19,011 nucleotides of DNA from contig JANQBS010000487.1 of the NCBI GenBank assembly GCA_033085395.1, forward strand, positions 1-19,011, written 5' to 3'. This stretch comes from Xanthoparmelia taractica. Taxonomy: Eukaryota; Ascomycota; Lecanoromycetes; Lecanorales; Parmeliaceae. Below are positions 8,119 through 17,149 of the stretch, piece after piece. The notes beneath the pieces were generated by a model. That model ran no database searches, was not told where the DNA came from, and saw only the letters and a list, made by a program, of their open reading frames with translations. The first letter of the stretch is position 1. Each line of letters opens with the position of its first letter. A program made the translations under genes and the position numbers.

Positions 8119-9095
8119 ATGCCTAATAGTTTTTCTTTAAAAACTTAGAGAAAAAAGAAAAAAATCGATATATAAGCGATATTCTTTTAAAAAGATCTCT
8201 ATCTTTATAAATAAATATAAGTTCGAATATATTTCACTTTTTAAGTTATTTTTATAATTGATTAACTCTTTTAATTGAAGATCTTATCTTATACGCTTAT
8301 AAATTCTAATTATTATATTAATCTTCTTACGAGATCGCTTTTTTACGATCTATTCTCTTTCTATTACTATAGAGAGCTTTTTCTTTTCGCGTATTAGTAT
8401 TTAAGATATTTAAGATAAAGATTAATTTCTCTTTTAATTAATAATTAAATTTATCTTTAATTTATTTTTAATTCTTATTACAAATATTTCGCACTTAAGA
8501 TATTAAAAATTAATTATTTACTATTAGATTTTAATATTATAAGATAAGCGATAACGATATATCCTCTCTCGCTTTTAGCGTATTTTATATAAAAAAGCTA
8601 GTAATATTTTAAAGATCTTAGCGACTATATAATAGCGAACGTATAATAATTATAGCATTTTACACTTAATAGCGATTTGCGATAATTCTTAGCGATACGC
8701 TTTATATTATCTTAAATAAGATCGAATACTATTAATACTAATGCGACGAATCGATAATATAAAACTAAATCGATAGCGTGGCATAGCATTTAATATTCGT
8801 ATCGTTCTTACGAGCGAATCGTAGTTATTTTAATTTAGAATAATTATTTTAAAGATAAGAATTATTTATATTAAAAGATTAACGCGTAGAAGAATACGTA
8901 ATAGTATCTAATAACGCTTAAAGAATACGAAAATAATGTGAGCAGTGCTTTAAGATATATCGCAGTGTCTTCTATAATCTATATCTTTATTGCGATAAGA
9001 TATCGATACTCAACGAAGCTTCTAAAGATAGCTATATTTATAATACGATAGAAAGAAAGATTATATTATATTATAATAATTAGTCGAATAGAGCC

Positions 9096-9108
9096 CGAGC
9101 TTATAATC
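9096..9108 (-). promoter_or_regulatory. Primer-binding site of Y (half-tRNA-iMet type)
   Basis: The minus strand reads GATTATAAGCTCG and continues GGC, touching LTR2 with no gap. It is the version closest to a GGTTATGAGCCCGGGC-like ancestor among the three copies (X at 4999, Z at 14119). The differences are all of the RIP type. Confidence 0.6.
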
Positions 9109-9536
9109 TATTAAAATTACGGGTCGGAAAGGTGTGGTATCTGTTGAACATAGTCGTTTTCATCTTTTTTTCAACTTTTTTTAAAAAATTATATCTTTTT
9201 AATCTATTTATAGAATTTTATAATTACATAAGCGTTCGCTTAAGCATTTTACGTATTTCTAGAATATAAAAAAATATTACGTAATATATTTATTAAAAAC
9301 CCAATGGGAGTATGGGATATCTCATACCTTTCGGTATGGTATTCGAAAAACTGGTCCCATACCATCAAATATACCACACCTTTCCGACCCGTAATTAAAA
9401 TATAAGATAGAACACTTAGTTATATTATTCTAAGTGTATTATAAAAGATAAGTGTAATCTGACTAGATAAAGTCACGTGACTTGGCGTTTGCCAAGCCTT
9501 GATATATCACGTAAGCACGCGACTCAACTTTCAATA
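9109..9536 (-). repeat. LTR2 of Y, split by MITE copy 2
   Basis: With the MITE and one copy of its 8-bp duplication removed, this LTR is 144 bp, the same length as LTR1 and almost identical over CACGTGACTTGGCGTTTGCC and the rest of the right half. The palindrome GTCACGTGAC lies at 9472-9481 and the hairpin CTTGG-CGTTTG-CCAAG at 9481-9496. Its outer end reads TCAATA, as in LTR1, where TCAACA is expected. The base after the LTR starts the disrupted reverse transcriptase of Z. Confidence 0.75.
9118..9393 (-). mobile_element. MITE copy 2, full length, in LTR2
   Basis: This 276-bp copy is in the opposite orientation to copy 1 and has perfect terminal repeats at both ends. It is flanked by ATTAAAAT at 9110-9117 and 9394-9401, an exact 8-bp duplication matching nTnnnnAn. 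The unoccupied LTR1 reads TATCAAATTATAAGATAG and LTR3 TGTTAAAATATAGGGTAG at the same point, which gives the empty site and confirms the element ends to the base. This is the least mutated internal sequence of the full copies; the central palindrome has one C-to-T change (9310-9327). Copy 2 has the internal hairpin CATACC-TTTC-GGTATG intact. Confidence 0.95.
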
Positions 9537-9850
9537 GCTATCGCTAAGATAAAATAATTTTATAATTTATAAATTTAATAATGAAGATAAGAGTCTTATA
9601 AAGTCTATATTCTCGCGCTATTTAAAGTTATATATTATATAATAAGTCTTATAGCTAGCGATCTCTTTTTAGAGTTTACATCTAATTTTATAAACTTATT
9701 TACTCTCTAAGATATATATATTTAAGTAAAGATTTATTAGAATTTAAATATTATTAATTACGAGAAAATTAACTTCTTTCTATATAATAAGCTTCTATTA
9801 TATTTTCTAATATACGTTTATTATCATTTTCTATAACTTTAAGACTTATA
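9537..9850 (-). pseudogene. Reverse transcriptase N-terminal remnant of Z
   Basis: The minus-strand frames near 9680-9540 give SYKTYYTIYNFKQRENIDF and then, in another frame, a segment aligned with IIKFISYK of X. This matches the copia block Y-K-A-R-x-V-x-x-G-x-x-Q-R-E-G-I-D-F. The frame ends at LTR2, slightly before the place where MITE copy 0 ends the X version. The change of frame within the block implies an indel in addition to RIP. Confidence 0.6.
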
Positions 9851-10480
9851 TAGCTTAAGAATATTAACTCTAATTAATAAGATAAGAGAATTTAAAATAA
9901 GATTATAATAAGCTCTAAAATTTTTATATTATTTTAATAATTCGCGTTTCGAAGATTCTCTAATTATTAAAGATTATATTATAGACTTTTCGTCTAATAT
10001 TAAGTCTTTAAAGATTATAAATAATGTAAGCGTTTTGTTATTAAGCGTTTCGAGTAATTTCGATAACTCTTTCAAAGATATACGCGAAAGCGACGCTCTT
10101 CGAATTAAAAACTATATTTTAATTAGGATTTTAATCTTAATAAGATATCTTCTTTTAATTAATATCGCGATAAAAGTAATTACTTTAATAAAAAATTCGT
10201 ATTTTCTTTTAAAAATTCTTTTCTTTAAAATAAATATTAAAGTACGCTTTTAAATAGTCTTAATAGCGTTATTATAACGCTTACTACGAGCTTCTAAAAG
10301 CTTAATATTATTAATTTATCGCACTTCGCGAGAAATAAGTTTTATCGAAATAAATTTTAACGAAATATTATTAATTTAGATAACGTTAGAGAAGATTTCG
10401 ATCTTATTATTAAATAGAAATATATAATAAAATCTATTAGCTTAATAGTTAACTAGTCTATTCTGATAAGCACAATCTTA
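9851..10480 (-). pseudogene. Integrase-reverse transcriptase linker of Z
   Basis: The minus strand has long but weakly constrained frames here, rich in Ile, Lys and Leu, including LLEARSKRYNNAIKT near 10290-10240. This resembles the copia segment E-P-x-x-Y-x-x-A-M-x-x-E ahead of reverse transcriptase. The chance open frame of 72 codons on the opposite strand at 10035-10253 shadows it. No catalytic motif is present. Confidence 0.45.
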
Positions 10481-11500
10481 ATAGTTAATTTATTTAATAT
10501 TAAATATATATATCTAAAAATACTCGATCTATTCGATAATTAAAAGATAAGATAGATTTATTAAATAACTTGTATAGATCTTATAAAGAATAATATCTCG
10601 ACTTAAGATTAATTATAAATTATAAAGATAATTAAATATCTAAATAAACTTTATTTAATATTTTTACAAAAATTTACTTTTTCTAAATATAGCGCTCGCT
10701 TTTCATTAAATCGGTTATTTAAGATATTCTAATATATCGTTTATTTAAGAATTATTAAGAATAATTTTCTTCTAAATAATATCTTTAAATAGACGATATA
10801 TATATATATTGTAATTATTATACTCGATATTATCATCGAATTAAAGTCGAGTATATTTATAATTATTATATTTTATTTAGTTTAGAGATAATTTAAATAC
10901 TTCTAAAATCGTAGATTTTATCTTATCTAATATAAAATAGTTATCGAACCTAAGAATCTTATCGTTTAAGAAAGTTATTATAAACTTATAATTATTATAG
11001 AAAGAATAAAATAAATCTTAAATATTACTATAAATTATATCGATTTCTTAACGTCTCGATTTAGTATAACGCTTATGTATTTTTACTTTTATATTAACGA
11101 TATTATATAATTCGTAGATATCTTTAGAGAATAGAATAATAAGATTTACTCTAATATATATTTTAATTAGTTTTTTAATATTCTAATAATCTAAATAAAC
11201 GTAATAAATATATTATATTTATAAGATCTTCTTACTAATTTGAGACTTTAGAATATTAGTATCGATAGCGAGAATATTTATAATAAATAGAAACTTATTA
11301 TAAGCGGGAATATTTTTATTAATTATTACTAAGTATATTAAAAGATCTATTTAAATATCAAGCGTATAAAGTTAATTACGCTAGCGCTTAAAAATAATAT
11401 TATATCTTCTAATATAAATCTCGCTAGATATAAAAAAAGAATAATTTGTTAATTCTTTAGCTATCTCTAAGAAATTAGATTAAACTTATTAATTAATACG
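10480..11500 (-). pseudogene. Copia-type integrase remnant of Z
   Basis: The minus strand near 10880-10700 reads NYKYTRL-stop-FDDNIEYNNY followed by KKIILNNS-stop-INDILEYLK. This aligns block by block with the X integrase (RFDCGIKFDNYKIK and EKIILDNSQINNKSKYLDA) and so with the second Asp and the catalytic Glu region of the copia family. Here the residue at the Glu column reads Glu in ILEYLK, so it may be retained, although the frame is broken elsewhere. The zinc-binding N-terminal part, expected near 11200-11400, is too degraded to assign. Confidence 0.6.
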
Positions 11501-11900
11501 TATTAAATACTATTAACAACTAAGATACGTTTACTCTTAATTTCCTTATACTTTAATTCAATACGCTCGACTTTCTCATTTATAATATAATCTACGATTT
11601 TATTAATTTTAGCTAATTTAGCGAATAAAATAAAGATTTAAAAGATCGAATAATTTTGAATTATATAATCGATAAATTATAGCGTCGATAATATAGCGAT
11701 CGTAGATATTAATAAGATCTCTATTATTATTTTAAATAGCGTTAGCGTCTTAAAGCGAGATTAAAGATATAATTTTAAAAACCTTAAGATTAAGCGATTA
11801 AATAAGTTATCGCTAAGCTTAATTACTCGATATAAATTACGAAGCTATAAATCGCCTATAATTCGATATATATTCTAGAAGTAGCGACTTTAGTAATAAA
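11501..11900 (-). pseudogene. Protease region of Z
   Basis: By position between gag and integrase this should be the aspartic protease and its C-terminal linker. Just after the Lys/Asn-rich gag tail the minus-strand frame reads KVATSRIYIEL, matching AKVAIAST in X directly ahead of its protease. I could not find the D-S-G triad here: the frame is broken near 11800. Confidence 0.4.
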
Positions 11901-12960
11901 CTTTTAAGAAGATTTATTCTTATTCTTATTATCTTTATTTAATAAGTTCTTTTCTTTACGATTATTATAACTTCTATAATTATTATAATTACTTCGATTA
12001 TATCTATTATCGACTTTAGATACAAATATAGAATAATATACTTAAAAGCGTTATACTAGTTCTTCTTTTAATAACTATAATATTTATAGATTTAAATATA
12101 GATACGAGAGTTATCGATATAAGCTCTCGATTAAGTCTTATTTTAAAATAATCTTCGATAATAATTAGAGTAATTACAATCTATAAAATATGTATAAAGA
12201 TATTATTAATTAACGCGATTAATGTCTATATTTCGATAATAATAATAGAGCTTATAAGATTTATAATATTATAAATAAATCTTGTAATAGTATATTTTAG
12301 ATCGAATTTCGACTCGCTATTATTATTCAAAGTATTATGAGTCTAATTATACTACTTATAATATAAATTATAGACTAAGTCTAAGCTTAAGTAAAAGCGA
12401 TAAATTTTTCAATTTTCTTAAAATAGATTTTAAAGAATAAAATATCGAACTCTTCTAGTATCTCTATAAACTTATTAATATAGTTTTAAAAATTATTATT
12501 ATATCTCGCGAGAATAACGCTATTTTTTTTAAAAAGATAGAATTAAGAATATTAAAGTTTCCAGATTTAAACCTTTTAAGAATTATTTAGATATCTTTAA
12601 TATTAATTTTATTTTTAATTATAAAGCGAGCGTTTCGCTTATAGCGAAATTTAAATATAACGTAGATTTTATTATAAACTTATTATTACGTTTTAATTTT
12701 CTTAATAATAATAATATCACCGCTAATAATAATTAAGATTATAAAGTTCTTAGCGATATATTATTAAATATTTAAGAGCTTTAGCTTATTCTTAAATTAC
12801 TATCTTTATATTTAATAATTAAAGATCTCTTTAAGCTTATTAATATTATCGAGATAACTTAAAAAAATCGAGATTTTGATCTCTTTACTCGATATAATTA
12901 AGATTTAGAATTCTTAGAGTTAATAACGCTAATAAGACGAGCTTCGCTCGAAAACCGTAG
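11901..12960 (-). pseudogene. gag remnant of Z with mutated zinc knuckle
   Basis: The minus-strand frame includes YINKFIEILEEFDILFFKIY near 12430-12490, the counterpart of AYIDQFINILREF in X, and an Asn/Tyr/Lys-rich tail at 11920-12000 (repeated NYNNY-like blocks before KDNKNKNKSS). At 12038-12083 it reads YYSY-stop-KKN-stop-YNAFKY. With Tyr standing for Cys or His this gives C-x2-C-x5-H-x4-C, a zinc-knuckle spacing one residue longer than usual. The H-x-N-A-x-K-C-like ending is close to that in X. Stops sit where Gln fits. The N-terminal limit near 12960 is approximate. Confidence 0.6.
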
Positions 12961-14131
12961 AGATCTTTATCAAAAATTAACTTTAGCAATACTTTAAAAG
13001 TAAATTATTTCAAAGTAGAAGTAAAATTAGCGAGAGTAATTAAGATATATTCGCTATTAATATTAATCCCTTAATAAACTTATATATAACTCGAGTATAT
13101 AAAAGAAATCTCTTTTAATATTAAGATTAGCTTAATATACGCGAGATTATTATTATCGAAAAGCGGAGAAATAGATTAATATAGCGTAGCTAATAGCGCT
13201 TTATTAAGATAACTCTCTCGTAGAATATAAGTGTTTTGATCTTAAAATAAATAATATAAATAAATAATAAGAAAAAGAGTTTTTAGACTTTATACATTTT
13301 AATAATATTTTTCTTTTTAAATTATATTAACTATTCTAATTATTTTACTCTTTAATATTCTCATTATCTTAATTTAATAATTATAATATATATCTTAATT
13401 ATTTATTATTAATTTTCGCTTAATTATATTTCTCTTAATTAAGAGATCACTTATTTATATTAAAGAATTTAATACTTCTATAATAATAAGATTTAATTTA
13501 TTTATCTTTAACTTTATTTCTAAATAAAGATTATAAAAACTAAGTTATCTTCGCTCTTAGACTTATTTTTCTATTTTAATCTCTATTAATAAAAGTTAAG
13601 GTAATAATTAAATTTATTTATTTTTCTTTTTCTTAACTTATTTAGATTTAATCTTTATCTATAATAATTAAGATAATTAGTTTCTTATTATTATCATAAA
13701 TAGTACGTAATTAAATCTTAGACTTTAAAGTCTATATACTTACTATCTAATTTAATATTTCGATATAATAAATAAGAGCGTATTTTTCTTTATTTAGCGT
13801 ATTCTACGTAGAGAAATTAATAGTATTATAAAGACTTTAGCGACTATATGATTTTAATTAATCGCGTAGCGAGATTTGATATTATTAATCTTAGGACGTA
13901 GAGTTATATAAAAGCGCTAAGCGATAGATCTCAGCCCTCGAAGTAATAACGAATTCTAATCGTTTAAACTATAAATAATTATTTTAATATAGAAAATACT
14001 TATTATAAAGAGATTATTAAATAATCGCTATAGCGATACTTAGTATCGCGATAATTACTTAAGAGTTATCGTAATAATAATAGATTAAAATGTAATTGAA
14101 TCACTGCCGAGTATAATTCGAGCTTATAACT
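12961..14131 (-). other. 5' leader of Z between primer site and gag
   Basis: About 1.2 kb lies upstream of recognisable gag, the same size as the leader of X. The LTR-proximal part (13790-14131) resembles X and Y, with TATTCTACGTAGA and TTTAGCGACTATATGA, while 13200-13790 is low-complexity A/T sequence with no followable frame. CpA becomes a little more frequent from 13850 towards the LTR. No separate gene is seen. Confidence 0.5.
14119..14131 (-). promoter_or_regulatory. Primer-binding site of Z (half-tRNA-iMet type)
   Basis: The minus strand reads AGTTATAAGCTCG immediately after the LTR end ...TTTTAACA. It equals the X and Y sites except for the first two bases. The shared core TTATAAGCTCG differs from the initiator-tRNA complement TTATGAGCCCG by one G-to-A and one C-to-T change. 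Confidence 0.6.
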
Positions 14132-14255
14132 TGTTAAAATATAGGGTAGAACACGTAGTAGTCATATTTGCTAAGGAGTACTAGCTAGGAAAGCGAGATT
14201 ATAACGCACGCCTTGGCGTGTTACGTGAACTGGTCACGTGACCCAAATATCAACA
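14132..14255 (-). repeat. LTR3, 124-bp long terminal repeat of Z
   Basis: On the minus strand it begins TGTTGATATTTGGG and ends TATTTTAACA, so it keeps the canonical TG...CA ends of an LTR. It contains the 12-base perfect palindrome GGTCACGTGACC (14232-14243) and the inverted repeat CACGCC-TT-GGCGTG (14207-14220). The same two kinds of structure occur in LTR1 and LTR2 with different bases. It is clearly less RIP-mutated than the interior of Z. V begins directly beyond it, so it marks the outer edge of Z; a 5-bp duplication cannot be tested because the other end of Z is absent. Confidence 0.8.
14207..14243 (-). promoter_or_regulatory. CACGTG palindrome and inverted repeat in LTR3
   Basis: GGTCACGTGACC and CACGCCTTGGCGTG lie 11 bases apart. 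CACGTG is a binding core of fungal bHLH regulators. The pairing of one CACGTG palindrome with one GC-rich inverted repeat is common to all three LTRs although their sequences differ. A promoter or RNA-structure role is inferred. Confidence 0.35.
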
Positions 14256-15792
14256 TACGCTATAGAAGTAAAATTATATATAAAAAAAACTTCTTCTACG
14301 CGTTTATAAAAGAACTAAAGAGATTTTTTAATAAACTATTAATAGTATATTTCGCTTATTATAGATATATTTATCTTATACTATAGAAACGACAATATAT
14401 TAAAATAACTCTTTTTTTTATTTAAAGAGATTAAGATATTTTAATAAGTCTTCTACGTATATTCGATAATTATATTATTACTAATCTATAAATAGTAGAA
14501 ATTATTATAATATATTAGATTAATGGAAAATCGAAAAAAAGAATAAGAACGCTTATTTCGTAAGATAACGAGTCGCGTAGAGTTTAAGAAACTCACATAG
14601 CCAGCTTCTACTAGTGTTATTAATAATAAGAATATTAACGACGATAATAGAGATAATAAGAGAGTCGAAGAAGGAAATAACACGTTTAGAAAATATAAAT
14701 ATAAATAAGGAAAATAGTTCGTAGTGTAATAATAGTATTATAATATATCTATAAGCGATATAAATATTTTCTTATATAGAAGATTATTATGAACGAGTTT
14801 AAGAGCGAGAAGATAGCGAATAACTTTCTTATTATTGTCTAAAAGATATTGTTTAATATTCTAAACGCGTTTACTTAGAATAAATATTGTAAGAACTTCG
14901 AATTAATAATAATTTATAAGTAGCTAAAACGTTAAATAATAGATATAAGATTAAAAGAATTATATAATATCTCGCTAAAGTTATATACGAGCTTAATATC
15001 TAGATCTCGAGTTAACGCATAGAGTTAGAGAAATTCTTTCGCGAATTTATTTAAAAATTTCTTTATAAGTTTAATCGTTTTTATAATTCTTATATTCTTT
15101 ATAATATAGATTAAGAATTTTAAAAATTAAGATAAATTTAATAAAATTAGAGAATAAGAAAGAAAAGAAATCTATAGCGAGAATATTAGAAAAGAGAATA
15201 TTAATAGTTTTTAAAATCGATTTATATACGCTTATAAAAGAAATTATAATAATAAATCAATTATAGAATAATAATCTATTTTTATAAATTATAATAATAA
15301 AAGTGAGAGACACTCTAAAGAAGAATATTATATAAAGAAAATCTATATATAAATTAGCGATAGTAATAAGAAAGTCTTTCTTAATAATAATATATAATAT
15401 ATATATTAAGATCTTTAATATTAATAATTAGACGACGATAAAAACGAAGCTTAAGATTAATAATAATAATCTTTACTTTAGCTTAAAGATTCTTAAGATT
15501 TATTAAATCTTAAGCGCTAAGCGATTAATAGCTAAAGAATAGAAAAAGAGATATTTTATTTTAATAATTAGTATAATTATATTAGAAATAATAAATAAAT
15601 TAATTAAAAAATATTAAATAAAAGAAAGAAAGATAAAGAGAATTAAGAAATTTAATTGAATAATCTTTTATATATAATATTTCTATTATTACAAATAAGA
15701 ATATATATATAGAAAATATAAAAATAGAATTAGCTACGCGAAGTATAGATAGATATGTAATATTCGAGATTATAAGGAGATAGTCTCGAAGG
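14256..15792 (+). mobile_element. Gag-like transposon fragment V, plus strand
   Basis: V is cut on the left by LTR3 of Z and on the right by MITE copy 3, and no LTR or inverted terminus of its own is visible. The plus strand can be read as a chain of frames with RIP-type stops. The family is not certain: nothing identifies a polymerase or integrase, and the polar, Asn/Lys-rich composition is like gag. The last 50 bases before the MITE (GGAGATAGTCTCGAAGG) are less mutated than the rest. 14256-14520 holds no frame I can follow. Confidence 0.4.
14523..15400 (+). pseudogene. Gag-like coding remnant in V
   Basis: The likely start is the ATG at 14523 (MENRKKE). The frame then runs 61 codons with only two stops (a TAA at codon 8 and a TAG at codon 26, both explained by Gln codons), through TRP-poor, Asp/Asn/Arg-rich sequence (NNKNINDDNRDNKRVEEGNN). 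It then shifts frame near 14710-14780. Later parts (about 14780-15060) give a charged helical segment, and near 15290-15330 NYNNKSERHSKEEYY, which looks like a decayed zinc-knuckle region although the Cys spacing does not fit exactly. A 65-codon open frame on the opposite strand (14486-14683) is its shadow. Confidence 0.4.
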
Positions 15793-16066
15793 TACGGGTC
15801 GGAAAGGTGTGGTATCTGTTGAACATAGTCGTTTTCAACTTTTTTCAACTTTTTTTAAAAATTATATCTTTTTAATCTATTTATAGAATTTTATAATTAT
15901 ATAAGCGTTCGTTTAAGCATTTTACGTATTTTTAGAATATAAAAAAATATCACATAATATATTTATTAAAAACTCAATGAGAGTATGGGATATCTTATAC
16001 CTTTCGGTATAATATTCGAAAAACTGGTCCCATACCATTAAATATACCACACCTTTCCGACCCGTA
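15793..16066 (-). mobile_element. MITE copy 3, full length, no target duplication
   Basis: This 274-bp copy is in the same orientation as copy 2 with intact terminal repeats. The 8 bases on its left are CTCGAAGG and on its right ATCTTAAC; they do not match, unlike copies 1 and 2. It lies on the boundary between V and the gypsy LTR of G. It is the most mutated copy internally: the hairpin has become TATACC-TTTC-GGTATA, with one C-to-T on the left arm and the pairing G-to-A on the right, so the stem still pairs fully. The opposite-strand 82-codon frame at 15600-15848 runs from V into this MITE and is not a gene. Confidence 0.92.
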
Positions 16067-17031
16067 ATCTTAACTTCTAATCTTACGATCAACTAAGGTT
16101 CCGATCTCGATCGATTTCGTGTTTATAATTATACCACTTCTTTCTCACTTATAGTAATTAATATTATCATAAAAATCCCCGAAAATATCTTCTTAACTGA
16201 GCGTTATGCGAGAGTGAAGTTAGTTGAAGTTAATAATTTAAATAGATGAAGTTATCGTTTGATAAGAAGATCACCTCACTTATTCACTAATCGCGAGATT
16301 AACGCGTCTAATTTTAGAACTTCATTTAATAAATAAATACATTTAGTAACAATACTTCCTTAGTAATCTCAATCGATAAATTCTCGAGACGTTGAGACTT
16401 TCAACGAATAGATATATCATCAACAACGCTTTCGAATAAGGGGATTCCGCAATCCCGGTCGATAAATTCGTTGAGGCGTATATTAATAAAGGGGATGCAG
16501 TTAAATAAGATTAAAATTTCGATAGATTAACCACGCTTCCGAATAAGGGGATTTAGTAATCCCGGTCGATAAATCCGTTGAGACGTATATTAATAAGAGA
16601 GATATAGTTAAGCGAGATTGGAATTCCGATAGATCAATCACGCTTTCGGATAAGGGAATTCAACAATCCCGATCGATAAATTCATTAAGATATATATTAA
16701 TAAGAGAGATAATAGGTGAGATTATATACAAGTAATCATTTTTCTAAGATAAGAAAGATACACTCAGCAGCAACGCTTCCGAATAAGAGAATTCAGCAAT
16801 CCCGGTCGATAAATTCTCGAGACGTTAATAATTTCAACTAACAGATGTAGGTAAGTGAGATTAAAATTCTAATAAAGTAATCACGCTTTCGAATAAGAGA
16901 ATATAATCTCGATCGATAAATTCGTTGAGACGTGTGCTAATAAAAGAGATGCAGTAAGATAAGACTATATAAATTAGAGTTACTCAATTTCTTAAAAATA
17001 GTTAATGCTCCAATAGATATTGAGAATTAAA
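16067..17031 (-). repeat. LTR of G (U3 side), weakly RIP-mutated
   Basis: Between MITE copy 3 and the polypurine-like tract this stretch has no followable coding frame and retains many CpA, CC and GG steps (for example CAATCCCGG, CATCAACAACGC). Position after the end of the integrase reading frame marks it as 3' LTR. Its inner limit near 17031 is approximate, since the expected TG start reads TTTAATTC on the minus strand. Most of it is occupied by the tandem repeat at 16360-16965. Confidence 0.5.
16360..16965 (+). repeat. Tandem repeat array, five to six units of 107-133 bp
   Basis: The unit core begins CGCTTCCGAATAAG and continues through AATCCCGGTCGATAAATTCG. Cores start at 16427, 16534, 16641, 16774 and 16884 (spacings 107, 107, 133, 110), with a partial core ending near 16390 that has only the CGATAAATTCTCGAGACGTT part. 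Most units contain a stem GGGATT-N4-AATCCC, intact in the first two (loops CCGC and TAGT). Units vary by transitions and by short insertions. It lies in the presumed U3 of the LTR of G. Direct repeats in U3 often carry promoter or enhancer sites; here that is inference. Confidence 0.85.
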
Positions 17032-17032
17032 T

Positions 17033-17045
17033 AATCCCCGCCGAC
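17033..17045 (-). other. Polypurine-tract candidate of G
   Basis: The minus strand reads CGGCGGGGATTAT immediately ahead of the presumed LTR start. A G-rich run in this position primes plus-strand DNA synthesis in LTR elements. It is the only G-run in the neighbourhood, which is otherwise depleted of GG. Confidence 0.4.
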
Positions 17046-17149
17046 GATTAATAATCTTTATTTTATTTAACGTTTAGCTCGACGAAACGCTAGTAGAGAA
17101 TATCTACTAATAAGATTAAATCCTAGATACGATCGAGTTCTCACTTACA

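Larger units (their letters stand above)
8119..9536 (-). mobile_element. Copia element fragment Y (LTR plus leader)
   Basis: From 8119 the sequence follows the leader of X (about 4027 onward) through the primer site to the LTR, with many C/T and G/A differences. Homology to X stops abruptly at 8119, before gag, where W begins. Y ends at 9536, directly followed by the reverse transcriptase remnant of Z, so the LTR edge of Y is the breakpoint in Z. No coding region is retained. Whether Y is the 5' stub of an element interrupted by W or a recombination product cannot be decided here. Confidence 0.7.
9537..14255 (-). mobile_element. Ty1/copia-type LTR retrotransposon Z, RIP-degraded
   Basis: Z is a second copia element with the same order and orientation as X: LTR3 and primer site at the right, leader, gag, protease region, integrase and the start of reverse transcriptase at the left, where Y cuts it. 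X and Z are collinear but so diverged that only short blocks align by eye (for example 101-160 with 9551-9610, and 1255-1305 with 10730-10780). The LTR is also different (124 against 144 bp), so Z belongs to a related subfamily rather than being a recent copy. Internal CpA is almost absent. Its left half, including the reverse transcriptase catalytic region and RNase H, is missing from the window. Confidence 0.78.

Noticed and set aside
10035..10253. 72-codon open frame on the plus strand
   Set aside because: It lies antisense to the integrase-reverse transcriptase linker of Z. The composition is Ile/Leu/Lys from A/T-rich DNA and no motif is present.
14486..14683. 65-codon open frame on the minus strand
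   Set aside because: It is the shadow of the plus-strand gag-like frame starting at 14523. The hydrophobic run reflects antisense reading of an Asn/Asp-rich segment, not a membrane protein.
15600..15848. 82-codon open frame on the minus strand
   Set aside because: It starts inside MITE copy 3 and ends in low-complexity V sequence, so it is a composite without conserved features.
16360..16965. CRISPR-like array
   Set aside because: Units are 107-133 bp and similar over most of their length, with no unique spacers between short identical repeats, and the surroundings are fungal retrotransposon.
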